In this document: piece by piece, positions 28,507-37,528 of the stretch
Position numbering within the stretch: position 1 is the stretch's first letter
How the letters are laid out: each line of letters starts with the position of its first letter
From: an uncultured Collinsella sp.
GTDB lineage: Bacteria; Actinomycetota; Coriobacteriia; Coriobacteriales; Coriobacteriaceae
NCBI GenBank assembly: GCA_900541065.1
Contig: UQIE01000004.1
Coordinates: 62,001-126,000 of the forward strand
Length of the DNA stretch: 64,000 nt
Direction: 5' to 3'
Position numbers and translations under genes: made by a program
The notes under the pieces: generated by a model
The model's input: only the letters and a program-made list of their open reading frames with translations
What the model was told of the DNA's origin: nothing
Database searches by the model: none

Positions 28507-29655
28507 GTGTCGGAAAATAGGGATTACTACGAGGTGCTTGGCGTCGACAGGGATGCCGACGCGCGGACGATTAAGCGTGCGTTTCTAAAGAAGGCCCGTA
28601 CCGTACATCCGGATGTTTCGGACGACCCCGAGGCCGAGGCCAAGTTCAAGGAGCTCAACGAGGCCTATTCCGTTCTTTCCGATGAGCAGAAGCGTGCTAA
28701 CTACGACCGTTACGGCACTGCCGACGGCCCTGGTGGTTCGGGCTACGTCGATATCAACGATATCTTTGGTGGCATGGGCATGGACGACTTGTTCTCGTCG
28801 TTCTTTGGCGGCGGTGCCGGCGGTGGCGCCCGCAGCCGTCGTGAGCGTCGTCGCGGACGAGACATGGCCATCTCGCTTTCGGTGACGCTCGAGGAGGCGG
28901 CGCTCGGCTGCAAAAAGACAATCAGCTATGACCGCCTTGCTCCTTGCGAGGACTGCAATGGCACCGGTAGGGCAGAGGGCGCACAGGAAAAGCAGTGCGG
29001 CCGCTGCCACGGTACGGGCTACGTCACGACGGTTCAGCGTTCGTTCCTGGGCCAGGTTCAGTCTTCCTCGCCTTGCCCCGACTGCCATGGTGAGGGCACG
29101 GTTATCGATCATCCCTGCGAGACCTGCGACGGTCAAGGCCGCACGCCTTCGCACGAAAAGATCGACATCGATATTCCCGCCGGCGTTTCGACCGGTCGCC
29201 AGCTGCGCGTGAGCGGCTTTGGCGAGGCCGGCCTTCGCGGCGAGCCTTCGGGCGACCTGATTGTCAACGTGCGCGTTGCCGACCATGAGCGCTTTAAGCG
29301 CAACGGGGACGACCTGTACCTGGTGAGCGATATCTCGATTGCGCAGGCTGCGCTCGGCTGCGAGATCGAGGTCGAGGGCATTATGCCCGACGAGGTCGTT
29401 AAGGTGACGGTTCCCGCCGGCGCCCAGTACGGCGACACCGTGAGCGTCAATAATTACGGCATGCCGCGCATTGGCGGTGGCGGTTCGCGTGGCCGCCTGA
29501 TCGTGCAACTGCGCGTGGTCGTTCCCACCAATCTTTCCAATAAGCAGCGCGAGCTGCTCCGTGCTTTTGCCGATGAGATGGGCGATGACGTCGCTTCCGG
29601 TAAGAAGTCGGTGACCGACCGTATCAAGAGTGCCCTCGACGATATCCTCGATTAA
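28507..29655 (+). CDS. dnaJ: chaperone protein DnaJ
   Basis: 382 aa canonical type I J protein: J domain with HPD at 34-36, G/F linker (DIFGGMGMDDLFSSFFGG), four CxxCxGxG zinc repeats, and both C-terminal client-binding barrels plus the dimerisation tail. It delivers clients to DnaK and stimulates its ATPase. A GTG start at 28507 has GGAAGGA upstream. Unlike its neighbour it has no membrane segment, so it is the likely cytosolic housekeeping copy. Confidence 0.95.
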   Translation: MSENRDYYEVLGVDRDADARTIKRAFLKKARTVHPDVSDDPEAEAKFKELNEAYSVLSDEQKRANYDRYGTADGPGGSGYVDINDIFGGMGMDDLFSSFFGGGAGGGARSRRERRRGRDMAISLSVTLEEAALGCKKTISYDRLAPCEDCNGTGRAEGAQEKQCGRCHGTGYVTTVQRSFLGQVQSSSPCPDCHGEGTVIDHPCETCDGQGRTPSHEKIDIDIPAGVSTGRQLRVSGFGEAGLRGEPSGDLIVNVRVADHERFKRNGDDLYLVSDISIAQAALGCEIEVEGIMPDEVVKVTVPAGAQYGDTVSVNNYGMPRIGGGGSRGRLIVQLRVVVPTNLSNKQRELLRAFADEMGDDVASGKKSVTDRIKSALDDILD

Positions 29656-29664
29656 GGAGCCCGC

Positions 29665-30957
29665 GTGCTCGCACCCCATATTTCCGTCGTCAACCTCGGC
29701 TGCCGTGTCAACCGGGTTGAGTCTGACCGTATCACTGCCGATCTTATGCGCTTGGGCTTTGCTATTGTGGAGCCCCAGGATGCCGATCTGATCGTCATTA
29801 ACACTTGTGCCGTTACGGGCGAGGCCGAGGCCAAGACCCGTAAGGCCGTCCGTCATGCGCTGGCCCATCCAAACGAGCCCTATGTGGTCGTGACCGGATG
29901 CGTGGTCAATTTGCATCCCGAGGAGCTGTCGGAGCTTTCGGATCGCGTGATTGCCGAGCCGTCCAAGATAGATGTCGCCGAACGTGTATGCGAGGTGCTG
30001 GGTGTTGAGTCCGATAGCGTTCCCGCCTGCAGCGATGGCGAGGTGGTCGATGCGCTCGGTCGCTCTCGCCTGGGCGTGAAGATTCAGGATGGCTGCAACC
30101 ATCGCTGCACTTATTGCATTGTGTGGAAGGCGCGCGGCCCCGAGCGCTCCGTGCCCGTCGAGTCCGTGCTCGAGCAAGTTCGCGAGGCCCAGGAGGCCGG
30201 CGTGCCCGAGGTGGTGCTGACCGGTGTGAACCTGGGTGCCTACGATGGCAAGAGCGCGACCGACGAGCACGTCGAAATCGATGAACTGCTCGAGGCCATC
30301 ATGGAGCGCACGTCTATTCCGCATGTGCGCATTTCCTCGGTCGAGCCCATGGATATCTCCGAGCGCCTGCTTAAGGTTATGGCGCGCTTTCCGCAGCGTA
30401 TCGCCCCGTTTTTGCACCTGCCCGTGCAGTCCGGCTGCACGGCGACCCTGCATCGCATGGGCCGTCCCTATAGTGCGGAGGCCTTTGAGGACACGGTGCG
30501 TATGATTCGCGCCAATCTGCCGCAGGCGTCACTTTCTTGCGACGTTATTGTCGGCTTCCCTGGCGAGACGGACGAGGAGTTCGAGGAGTCGCTGGCGCTG
30601 TGCCGCCGTGTGGGTTTCTCGCGTATGCACGTGTTCCGCTACAGCAAGCGTCCCGGTACCCTTGCTGCCGACATGCCCGACCAGGTTCCGCCCGAGGTTA
30701 TGGCCGAGCGCAGCCGCCGTATGCGGGCCGCTGCACAGGAGCTCGCTATTGCCGACGCTCGCCGTCGCGTGGGCACGGTCGAGCGTGCCGTGCTCGAGTA
30801 TGGCGACAACCTGACGCTCGGCTCGTTCCATCATGCCCGTCTTGACGATACCTGTGGACTTACAGCCCCGTGCCTGCTCGATGTTGCTATCATCGGAGTC
30901 GATGATTCCGGCTTGGTCCATGCACGCAGGGAGGTTCATGGAAGCCTCGAAGATTAG
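29665..30957 (+). CDS. mtaB: tRNA t6A37 methylthiotransferase (MtaB-like)
   Basis: 430 aa radical SAM methylthiotransferase. N-terminal cluster ligands Cys13, Cys48 and Cys79; radical SAM cluster C144-x3-C148-x2-C151 in CNHRCTYC; a C-terminal TRAM-like region. MtaB converts t6A to ms2t6A in tRNA-Lys. The VKIQDGCNHRCTYCI pattern separates it from the MiaB and RimO relatives also in this window. It is linked to dnaJ (9 nt) and overlaps phoH. Confidence 0.9.
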   Translation: MLAPHISVVNLGCRVNRVESDRITADLMRLGFAIVEPQDADLIVINTCAVTGEAEAKTRKAVRHALAHPNEPYVVVTGCVVNLHPEELSELSDRVIAEPSKIDVAERVCEVLGVESDSVPACSDGEVVDALGRSRLGVKIQDGCNHRCTYCIVWKARGPERSVPVESVLEQVREAQEAGVPEVVLTGVNLGAYDGKSATDEHVEIDELLEAIMERTSIPHVRISSVEPMDISERLLKVMARFPQRIAPFLHLPVQSGCTATLHRMGRPYSAEAFEDTVRMIRANLPQASLSCDVIVGFPGETDEEFEESLALCRRVGFSRMHVFRYSKRPGTLAADMPDQVPPEVMAERSRRMRAAAQELAIADARRRVGTVERAVLEYGDNLTLGSFHHARLDDTCGLTAPCLLDVAIIGVDDSGLVHARREVHGSLED

Positions 30958-31924
30958 ACTTACCGTTCCCGAGGGGATTGATCCCTCGCGCGTTTTGGGC
31001 GCCGGCGACGGCGTCCTTCGTGCGCTCGAGAGTTTGGTTCGCGCTCATGTGGTCGCCCGTGGCGATAGCATCTCCGTGAGCGGCGACCCGGACGAGGTCG
31101 AACTCGTGGCGCGCTTTTTCGAGCACGCTTTTTGCGAGGCGGCCGCCGGGCGCACGCTGTCTGCCGACGATGTCTCTCGCTGCCTGGCCGTCTTGCGCGA
31201 CGGTGAGCACGAGGCTACGTCGCTTCGCGATGACGTGCTGCTTTCGTATCGCGGCCGCGTCATTCGCCCCAAGACGCTCGGCCAAAAGCGCTATGTGGAT
31301 GCCATCCGCACGCATACCATCACGTTTGGCCTGGGTCCTGCCGGCACCGGTAAGACCTATCTGGCCATGGCGCTCGCCGTTGCCGCGCTCAAGCGTCACG
31401 AGGTGGGCCGTCTGATCTTGACGCGTCCGGTTGTCGAGGCGGGGGAGAATCTGGGCTTTTTGCCCGGCACCCTCGAGGAAAAGATCGATCCCTACATGCG
31501 TCCGCTTTACGACGCCCTTTTTGACATGATGGATCGCGAGCGCACCGATGAGCTTATGGAGCGCGGCGTGATCGAGATCGCCCCGCTTGCCTACATGCGC
31601 GGCCGCACGCTGAGTGATGCCTTCGTGGTGCTCGACGAGGCACAAAATACCACGCCCGAGCAGATGAAGATGTTCCTGACGCGCCTGGGCTTCAACTCCA
31701 AGTTCGTGATTACCGGCGACCTGAGCCAGCGTGACCTGGTGGGTCGTCGTGGTGGCTTGGCGGATGTCGAGAAGATTTTGGGCCGTGTCGATGATGTCGC
31801 ATTTTCGCACCTCGAGCGTGCCGACGTGGTGCGCCATGCCTTGGTGGGACGTATCGTCGAGGCATACGATACTTATGATGATGTGCGCGAGAAGCGCGTA
31901 CGTGACCGAAAGGAGTCCCGTTGA
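30938..31924 (+). CDS. phoH: PhoH family ATPase
   Basis: 328 aa. N-terminal KH-like region, then a PhoH ATPase core with Walker A GPAGTGKT at 133-140 and Walker B VVLDEAQN. The family pairs with YbeY and is thought to act in RNA metabolism; the precise function is not established. GGGAGG precedes ATG 30938, which lies 20 nt inside mtaB. The phoH-ybeY-dgkA-era order is conserved in Gram-positives. Confidence 0.93.
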   Translation: MEASKIRLTVPEGIDPSRVLGAGDGVLRALESLVRAHVVARGDSISVSGDPDEVELVARFFEHAFCEAAAGRTLSADDVSRCLAVLRDGEHEATSLRDDVLLSYRGRVIRPKTLGQKRYVDAIRTHTITFGLGPAGTGKTYLAMALAVAALKRHEVGRLILTRPVVEAGENLGFLPGTLEEKIDPYMRPLYDALFDMMDRERTDELMERGVIEIAPLAYMRGRTLSDAFVVLDEAQNTTPEQMKMFLTRLGFNSKFVITGDLSQRDLVGRRGGLADVEKILGRVDDVAFSHLERADVVRHALVGRIVEAYDTYDDVREKRVRDRKESR

Positions 31925-32430
31925 GTGTATTGATCAGCAACGATGCCGAGCTCGATACGCTGCTCGACGCGCAGGAGGTGGAGCACATCTGCGAGGTTGT
32001 GCTTGCCGCCGAGGGCGTTGAGCGTGAAGTCGAGATTTCCCTTTCGTATGTCGACGAGGACGAGATGCACGAGCTCAACCACGAGTGGCGCGGTATCGAC
32101 CGCACCACCGATGTGCTCTCGTTTGAATGCGACTCGGCCTTTGACGAGGATATTCCCGCCGACGAGACGCTCGAGCTCGGCGATATCATCTTGGCCCCGC
32201 AGGTTATTGCCCGTCAGGCCCCCGGTTTTGGCAATAGCCCCGCTGACGAGTGTCGTCTGATGCTCGTACACGGCATGCTGCACCTGCTGGGCTATGACCA
32301 TATCGAGGACGACGAGGCCGAGGTCATGGAGGCCCGCGAGGACGCCATCCTGCGCGATCTGGCGCTCGAGCGCGGCGAGGACCCCAAGCTAGTCTACGTC
32401 GGCCCCATCACCAACCACGCCCACGACTAG
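31921..32430 (+). CDS. ybeY: endoribonuclease YbeY
   Basis: 169 aa. The zinc motif HGMLHLLGYDH is at 117-127. YbeY matures 16S rRNA 3' ends and takes part in ribosome quality control. A TTG start overlaps the phoH stop by 4 nt (TTGA); AAAGGAG is upstream. Confidence 0.94.
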   Translation: MSVLISNDAELDTLLDAQEVEHICEVVLAAEGVEREVEISLSYVDEDEMHELNHEWRGIDRTTDVLSFECDSAFDEDIPADETLELGDIILAPQVIARQAPGFGNSPADECRLMLVHGMLHLLGYDHIEDDEAEVMEAREDAILRDLALERGEDPKLVYVGPITNHAHD

Positions 32431-32439
32431 GAGCCGTCT

Positions 32440-32817
32440 ATGATTCCCGGATCGAACAAGGACCATCCGTCCTTCTTAAAGTCGTTTTCTTACGCTATGG
32501 AGGGCTTCGTCACCGCCGTCAAGACCGAGCGCAACATTAAGGTCATGCTCGTGGCGGGCGTGTGCACCGTCATTGCAGGCTGCATCGTGGGGCTCGACAT
32601 TGCCGAGTGGGCCACGATTATCATCTGTTGCGGCCTGGTGATCCACGGCGAGCTTTGCAATACCGCCATGGAGGCCATCGTCGACCTGGCGACCCAGGAG
32701 CTCCATCCGCTGGCCAAGCGTGCGAAGGACATCGCCGCCGCCTCCGTATACGTTCTTTCCATCACCGCCGCGATTGTGGGCTTGCTGGTATTTGCCCACG
32801 CGCTCGGCTTTATTTAG
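32440..32817 (+). CDS. dgkA: diacylglycerol/undecaprenol kinase, DgkA family
   Basis: 125 aa membrane protein with three hydrophobic helices and the signature ELCNTAMEAIVDL followed by LAKRAKDIAAASV. In Gram-positives this family phosphorylates undecaprenol to recycle the cell-wall lipid carrier. It lies between ybeY and era in conserved order. Confidence 0.9.
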   Translation: MIPGSNKDHPSFLKSFSYAMEGFVTAVKTERNIKVMLVAGVCTVIAGCIVGLDIAEWATIIICCGLVIHGELCNTAMEAIVDLATQELHPLAKRAKDIAAASVYVLSITAAIVGLLVFAHALGFI

Positions 32818-32829
32818 AAAGGGATTCCC

Positions 32830-33897
32830 ATGTCCGACAATATGCAGCTTGCCGATGAGATTTTGGACGACGAGTCCCTGGACGCGGTGGATACCGAGGA
32901 GCTCGAGGATGTCGAGGAGTTCGACCCGTTTGAGGGTATGAGCGACGAGGAACTCGACGCCCTGTGCGACGAGGACGACAACCTCGCGGGCTTTGGTGAC
33001 GTTGAGCCCGGTTTCCGCAGCGGCTTTGTGGCCCTGGTCGGTCGTCCCAACGCTGGCAAGTCTACGCTGCTTAATGCCTGCTATGGCAAAAAGGTCGCCA
33101 TCACCTCGCCGGTGGCCCAGACGACCCGCCGCCGCATGCGCGCCGTCGTCAACCGCCCCGGCTACCAGCTGGTCTTTGTCGATACCCCCGGTATTCATAA
33201 GCCCAAGGACGGCTTGGGATCCGAGCTCAACAAGAGCGCGTTGTTCGAGCTGAACGATGTTGATGTTGTCGCGTTTTTGATTGATGCCACCAAACCGATC
33301 GGCAGGGGAGACGCCTGGGTTGCCGAGCGCGTCAGATGCGCTCGTTGCAAGAAGGTCCTGGTGCTCACCAAGGCCGATGAGGCCGACCCCGCACAGGTCA
33401 TGGAGCAGCTTAAGGCAGCCCACGAACTCATGGAATATGACGACGAGATTGTGACGTCGTCGGTCAAGAACTTCAACGTCGATGCATTTATCGAGACCGT
33501 TGCGCACTTTTTGCCTGAGGGTCCGCGTTGGTTCCCCGAGGACATGGGTACCGACGCTTCCGATGAGACGCTCGTTGCCGAGTTTGTACGCGAGAAGGTC
33601 TTGCGCCGCACCCGTGATGAGATTCCGCACTCCGTTGGCGTGATCTGCGATGCGCTCGAGCAGACCAAGAAGGTGCTGCGCGTGCACGCCACCATTTACG
33701 TCGAGCGCGAGGGCCAAAAGGGCATCATCATCGGTAAGGGCGGCGAGATGATCAAGCATATCGGTATCGACGCCCGTCGCGATCTTGAGCGCATCTTTGG
33801 CACGCAGGTCTTTTTGGAGCTGGACGTGAAGGTCAAGGCCGGCTGGCGTGACGACGAGGCCCAGATTCGCCGCTTTGGCTACAACGCCGAGGACTAA
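32830..33897 (+). CDS. era: GTPase Era with acidic N-terminal extension
   Basis: 355 aa. G1 GRPNAGKS at 71-78, G3 DTPGIHKP, G4 LTKAD, and a C-terminal KH domain with GIIIGKGGEMIKHIG. Era binds the 3' end of 16S rRNA and promotes 30S assembly. The first 60 residues are extra and rich in Asp and Glu. RBS AAAGGGA precedes ATG 32830. It is followed 15 nt later by recO. Confidence 0.95.
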   Translation: MSDNMQLADEILDDESLDAVDTEELEDVEEFDPFEGMSDEELDALCDEDDNLAGFGDVEPGFRSGFVALVGRPNAGKSTLLNACYGKKVAITSPVAQTTRRRMRAVVNRPGYQLVFVDTPGIHKPKDGLGSELNKSALFELNDVDVVAFLIDATKPIGRGDAWVAERVRCARCKKVLVLTKADEADPAQVMEQLKAAHELMEYDDEIVTSSVKNFNVDAFIETVAHFLPEGPRWFPEDMGTDASDETLVAEFVREKVLRRTRDEIPHSVGVICDALEQTKKVLRVHATIYVEREGQKGIIIGKGGEMIKHIGIDARRDLERIFGTQVFLELDVKVKAGWRDDEAQIRRFGYNAED

Positions 33898-33912
33898 GGA
33901 CGCGCGGCGCGC

Positions 33913-34662
33913 ATGGCAGGCTCCCGGACATATCGCACCAAGGTGCTCGTCCTCGATAAGACGAAGCTCAAAGAGACCGACCTGATCTTGACGATGCTTG
34001 ACGAGCGGGGACGGCAGGTTCGTGCAGTGGCAAAGGGCGCCCGCAAACCCGGCGGACGCCTGGCTGCGCGCTGCGAGCTGTTCTGTACGGTCGATATGCT
34101 GCTCGCACATGGACGGTCACTCGACGTGGTTTCTCAGGCCGAGCTTATGGAGGCGCCGCTCGGCGCTGCGCCCGATTACGAGACGACCTGCGCCGCAAGC
34201 GCGATCGCCGAGGTCGCGCGCGTGTGCTCGTTCGAGGACGCCGAGGACCCGTTTACCTTTGCCATAACGCAGCGAGCGCTTGCCCTGGTGGGCAGCGGGC
34301 TTGACACGGCACATATGGACCTACTTGTGGCGGCATATGTCTTTAAGCTGCTATCGCACGTTGGCTATCGTCCCGATTTTTCGGCCTGTGTGCTGTGCGG
34401 AGACCCCATGCTGTCGTATTTTTCAGCCCAGGCGGGCGGTCTCATGTGCGGGTCGTGCGCGTCGAGCGTTCCAGGTGCCGAACTGGTGTCGACCGGTGAG
34501 ACCGCATGGCTGCGCGCCCTCATGTCCATGACCTTCGATGCGCTCATGGCCGAGCGAATCGACCCGCATACGGCGGCATTCCTGCTCGGGCTTTCGCATG
34601 TTTGGGCTGCGACGCACACCGATCAGCGCCTCCGCGCGATGGAATTCATGTTGGGTCGGTGA
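33913..34662 (+). CDS. recO: DNA repair protein RecO
   Basis: 249 aa: N-terminal OB fold (RTKVLVLDKTKLKETDLIL), helical core, and a zinc-binding CVLC...CGSC arrangement in the C-terminal part. RecO loads RecA on SSB-coated DNA with RecR. No terminator is visible after it before the rpsO promoter. Confidence 0.92.
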   Translation: MAGSRTYRTKVLVLDKTKLKETDLILTMLDERGRQVRAVAKGARKPGGRLAARCELFCTVDMLLAHGRSLDVVSQAELMEAPLGAAPDYETTCAASAIAEVARVCSFEDAEDPFTFAITQRALALVGSGLDTAHMDLLVAAYVFKLLSHVGYRPDFSACVLCGDPMLSYFSAQAGGLMCGSCASSVPGAELVSTGETAWLRALMSMTFDALMAERIDPHTAAFLLGLSHVWAATHTDQRLRAMEFMLGR

Positions 34663-34686
34663 TGATGCGCAGGCGCGGGCTGCTTG

Positions 34687-34695
34687 TGGTAACAT
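34687..34695 (+). promoter_or_regulatory. extended -10 element of rpsO
   Basis: TGG-TAACAT, about 105 nt upstream of the rpsO start, leaving a leader long enough to fold. Confidence 0.5.
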
Positions 34696-34754
34696 ACCGA
34701 CCTGTTGGTACCTCGACCTTGGTTGTTCGCTCCACCGGCGGCTTCCCAGTCCGA

Positions 34755-34780
34755 GGCGAATCGAGTCGCCCGTGGGCGAC
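34755..34780 (+). promoter_or_regulatory. alternative hairpins in the rpsO leader
   Basis: TCGCC at 34766-34770 can pair either back with GGCGA (34755-34759) or forward with GGCGA (34775-34779), in the latter case as the GTCGCC/GGCGAC hairpin. The two folds are exclusive and end about 14 nt before the ribosome-binding site, as expected for S15 autoregulation. Confidence 0.4.
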
Positions 34781-34800
34781 GCAAAACGAAAGGTGAAACA

Positions 34801-35079
34801 ATGACTGTTTCCAAAGAGCGCAAGGCGGAGCTGACTGCCCAGTTCGGTAACACCCCGGTCGACACCGGCAACCCCAAGGTTCAGGTCGCCATCCTGTCCG
34901 AGCGCATCAAGGAGCTGACCGAGCACATGAAGTCCCACCAGAAGGACTTCCACACCCGTCGTGGCCTGCTCATGCTCGTCGGCCGTCGTCGTCGTCTTCT
35001 CTCCTACATCAAGAAGAACGACATCGTCGAGTACCGTGAGCTCATCAAGGCTCTGGGCATCCGCGACAACATCCAGTAG
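34801..35079 (+). CDS. rpsO: 30S ribosomal protein S15
   Basis: 92 aa primary 16S rRNA-binding protein: TGNPKVQVAILSERI and FHTRRGLLMLVGRRRRLLSY are conserved. GAAAGGTG precedes ATG 34801. S15 genes elsewhere are autoregulated through a leader structure; a candidate is present here. It is followed by a terminator and then pnp, the usual rpsO-pnp pairing. Confidence 0.96.
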   Translation: MTVSKERKAELTAQFGNTPVDTGNPKVQVAILSERIKELTEHMKSHQKDFHTRRGLLMLVGRRRRLLSYIKKNDIVEYRELIKALGIRDNIQ

Positions 35080-35093
35080 GATTTGTACATGCT

Positions 35094-35125
35094 AAGAGCG
35101 TCCTGCGCAGCGGGGCGCTCTTTTT
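35094..35125 (+). terminator. intrinsic terminator between rpsO and pnp
   Basis: AAGAGCGTCC pairs with GGGGCGCTCTT, followed by TTTTT. It probably limits read-through from rpsO into pnp. Confidence 0.88.
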
Positions 35126-35192
35126 GTGTAAGGGCGCGAACAATCACGCTCTGAAGCGTGGCGGGGGCAGGGGGCCCGCGTCACATGAGAAG

Positions 35193-35215
35193 CCCGCAGA
35201 CAAGGGGTCTGCGGG
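35193..35215 (+). promoter_or_regulatory. hairpin in the pnp leader
   Basis: CCCGCAGAC and GTCTGCGGG form a perfect 9-bp stem with a 5-base loop, ending four bases before the AAGGAG of pnp. A stem here could be the target for RNase cleavage and PNPase autoregulation, as in E. coli. Confidence 0.5.
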
Positions 35216-35228
35216 GTTAAGGAGAACA

Positions 35229-37475
35229 ATGACACTCGTATCCAAGAACTTTGAGCTGTACGGCAAGACCTACACCTTTGAGTCGGGCGAGCTTGCCAAG
35301 CAGGCCACCGGCGCCTGCCTGGTCAAGCAGGGCGACACCACGATGCTCGACACCGTGGTCGTCTCCAAGGAGCGCAAGAACTACGACTTCTTCCCGCTGA
35401 CCGTCGACTTCAACGAGAAGATGTACGCAGCCGGCCGCATCCCGGGTGGCTACCTCAAGCGTGAGGGCCGTCCCAGCGAGAAGGCCACGCTCACGGCCCG
35501 CATGATCGATCGCCCGATTCGCCCGAGCTTCCCGGATGGCTTCCGCAACGAGGTGCACATCGTCGCCACCTCGCTCGTCGCCGACCAGGTCAACCCCTTC
35601 GATGTCATCAACGTCATGGGTGCATCCCTGGCCATGACGCTTGGCGGCGTGCCCTTCGAGGGCCCGCTTGCCTGCGTGCGCATCGGCCGTAACGTGGAGA
35701 CAGGCGAGTTTATCGTCAACCCCACCTACGAGGAACGCGAGAACTCGGATTTGGACCTGGAGCTGGGCGGATCCGCCGACTTCATCTCGATGGTCGAGGC
35801 CGGCGCCGAGGAGATCTCCGAGGACGACATGCTCGCCGCCATGAAGTTTGGCCAGGAGGCCCTTGCCGCTTTCTGCCAGGCTCAGGACGAGTTCGTCGCC
35901 GAGTGGGAGCAGGTTAACGGCCCCATCGTCAAGAAGGAGTACCCGCTCGACCAGCCCGTCGAGGAGGTCCAGGAGCGCATCTTCGCCCACTACGACGAGA
36001 TGGCAGCCGCCCTTCGCGACTCCGACAAGCTCTCCCGTATCGGTAAGGTCGAGGCTCTGAAGGAGTCCATCCGCGCCGAGTTCACCGAGGAGGAGCAGGC
36101 CGCTTGGGAACGCGAGATCCCCGTGGCGCTCAAGAAGCTCGAGAAGAAGGCCATGCGCACCATGGTCGTTGAGACCGGCGAGCGCGTCGACGGTCGTGCC
36201 GCCGATGAGATCCGTCCCATCATGGTGAAGGACAACTACCTGCCGCTCGTTCACGGCTCCGGCCTGTTCCAGCGCGGCCAGACCCAGGTGCTTTCCGTCC
36301 TGTCGCTCGGCATGCTCAACGAGGGCCAGCGTCTGGATACCATCGAGCCCACCGAGGGCAAACGCTACATGCACCACTACAACTTCCCGCCGTTTTGCAC
36401 CGGTGAGACCGGCCGCATGGGCAGCCCCAAGCGCCGCGAGATCGGCCACGGCAATCTAGCCGAGCGCGCTCTGCTTCCGGTGCTCCCCGACGAGAACGAG
36501 TTCCCCTACGCCATCCGCGTGGTCTCCGAGGTCATGGAGTCCAACGGCTCCTCTTCGATGGCTTCGACCTGCGGCTCTACCCTCGCCCTTATGGACGGCG
36601 GCGTGCCCATTAAGCGCCCGGTCTCCGGTATCGCCATGGGCCTGATCCAGGAGGAGGGCAAGACCGTGGTCCTGTCCGACATCCAGGGTCTCGAGGACTT
36701 CCTGGGCGACATGGACTTTAAGGTCACCGGCACCACCGAGGGCATCACCGCCCTGCAGATGGACAACAAGGCCACCGGCCTCACTTTCGACATCCTGGCC
36801 CGCGCTCTGCAACAGGCCAAGGAGGGTCGCGCCTTCATCCTGCAGAAGATGCTCGATGTGATTCCCGAGCCGCGCCACACCACGCGCAGCACCGCTCCGC
36901 GCATCGTTTCCATCCAGGTTCCGACCGACAAGATCCGCGACGTCATCGGTTCCGGCGGTAAGGTCATCCGCGGTATCCAGGACGAGACCGGCGCCTCGGT
37001 CGACATCCAGGAGGACGGCACCGTCTTTGTCGGCGGCACCGGCGAGTCCGTCGACCAGGCCGTCGAGCGTATCAAGCTCATCATCAAGGTTCCCGAGCCG
37101 GGCGAGGAGTACACCGGTCGCGTGGTCTCCATCCAGCCCTTCGGCGCCTTCGTCAACCTGCTGCCCGGTAAGGACGGCCTGCTGCACATCTCCCGCGTCG
37201 CCAAGGGCCGCGTGGAGAAGGTCGAGGACGTCCTCAACGTGGGCGACGAGGTCAAGGTCGTCGTCATCGAGGTCGACGATCGTGGCAAGATTTCGCTCGA
37301 TCGTCTGGACAAGCCCGAGGCCCCGGCTCGTGCCGAGGGTGCCTCTGAGGGCGACGGCGAGCACTTCCAGCGCCGTGAGCGTCCGCGTCGCGAGCGCTCC
37401 GAGCGCAGCGACCGTCCGCGCCGTCCCGGTGACAACGGAGGCCGCAAGCCCCGCCGTCACCACGACGCCGAGTAA
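35229..37475 (+). CDS. pnp: polyribonucleotide nucleotidyltransferase (PNPase)
   Basis: 748 aa phosphorolytic 3'-5' exoribonuclease. Two RNase PH domains, then a KH domain (VIGSGGKVIRGIQDETG) and an S1 domain (YTGRVVSIQPFGAFVNL). The C-terminal tail of about 50 residues is rich in Arg, Glu and Gly, as in other actinobacterial PNPases. AAGGAG precedes ATG 35229. Confidence 0.97.
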   Translation: MTLVSKNFELYGKTYTFESGELAKQATGACLVKQGDTTMLDTVVVSKERKNYDFFPLTVDFNEKMYAAGRIPGGYLKREGRPSEKATLTARMIDRPIRPSFPDGFRNEVHIVATSLVADQVNPFDVINVMGASLAMTLGGVPFEGPLACVRIGRNVETGEFIVNPTYEERENSDLDLELGGSADFISMVEAGAEEISEDDMLAAMKFGQEALAAFCQAQDEFVAEWEQVNGPIVKKEYPLDQPVEEVQERIFAHYDEMAAALRDSDKLSRIGKVEALKESIRAEFTEEEQAAWEREIPVALKKLEKKAMRTMVVETGERVDGRAADEIRPIMVKDNYLPLVHGSGLFQRGQTQVLSVLSLGMLNEGQRLDTIEPTEGKRYMHHYNFPPFCTGETGRMGSPKRREIGHGNLAERALLPVLPDENEFPYAIRVVSEVMESNGSSSMASTCGSTLALMDGGVPIKRPVSGIAMGLIQEEGKTVVLSDIQGLEDFLGDMDFKVTGTTEGITALQMDNKATGLTFDILARALQQAKEGRAFILQKMLDVIPEPRHTTRSTAPRIVSIQVPTDKIRDVIGSGGKVIRGIQDETGASVDIQEDGTVFVGGTGESVDQAVERIKLIIKVPEPGEEYTGRVVSIQPFGAFVNLLPGKDGLLHISRVAKGRVEKVEDVLNVGDEVKVVVIEVDDRGKISLDRLDKPEAPARAEGASEGDGEHFQRRERPRRERSERSDRPRRPGDNGGRKPRRHHDAE

Positions 37476-37498
37476 CAGCTAAACATAAGCAGCTCAAC

Positions 37499-37528
37499 AA
37501 GGGCGACTCCTAAGGGGGTCGCCCTTTT
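37499..37528 (+). terminator. intrinsic terminator after pnp
   Basis: AAGGGCGAC and GTCGCCCTT with TTTT ending. The 3' half of its stem and its T run are also the outermost bases of the left arm of the hairpin element that follows. Confidence 0.8.
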
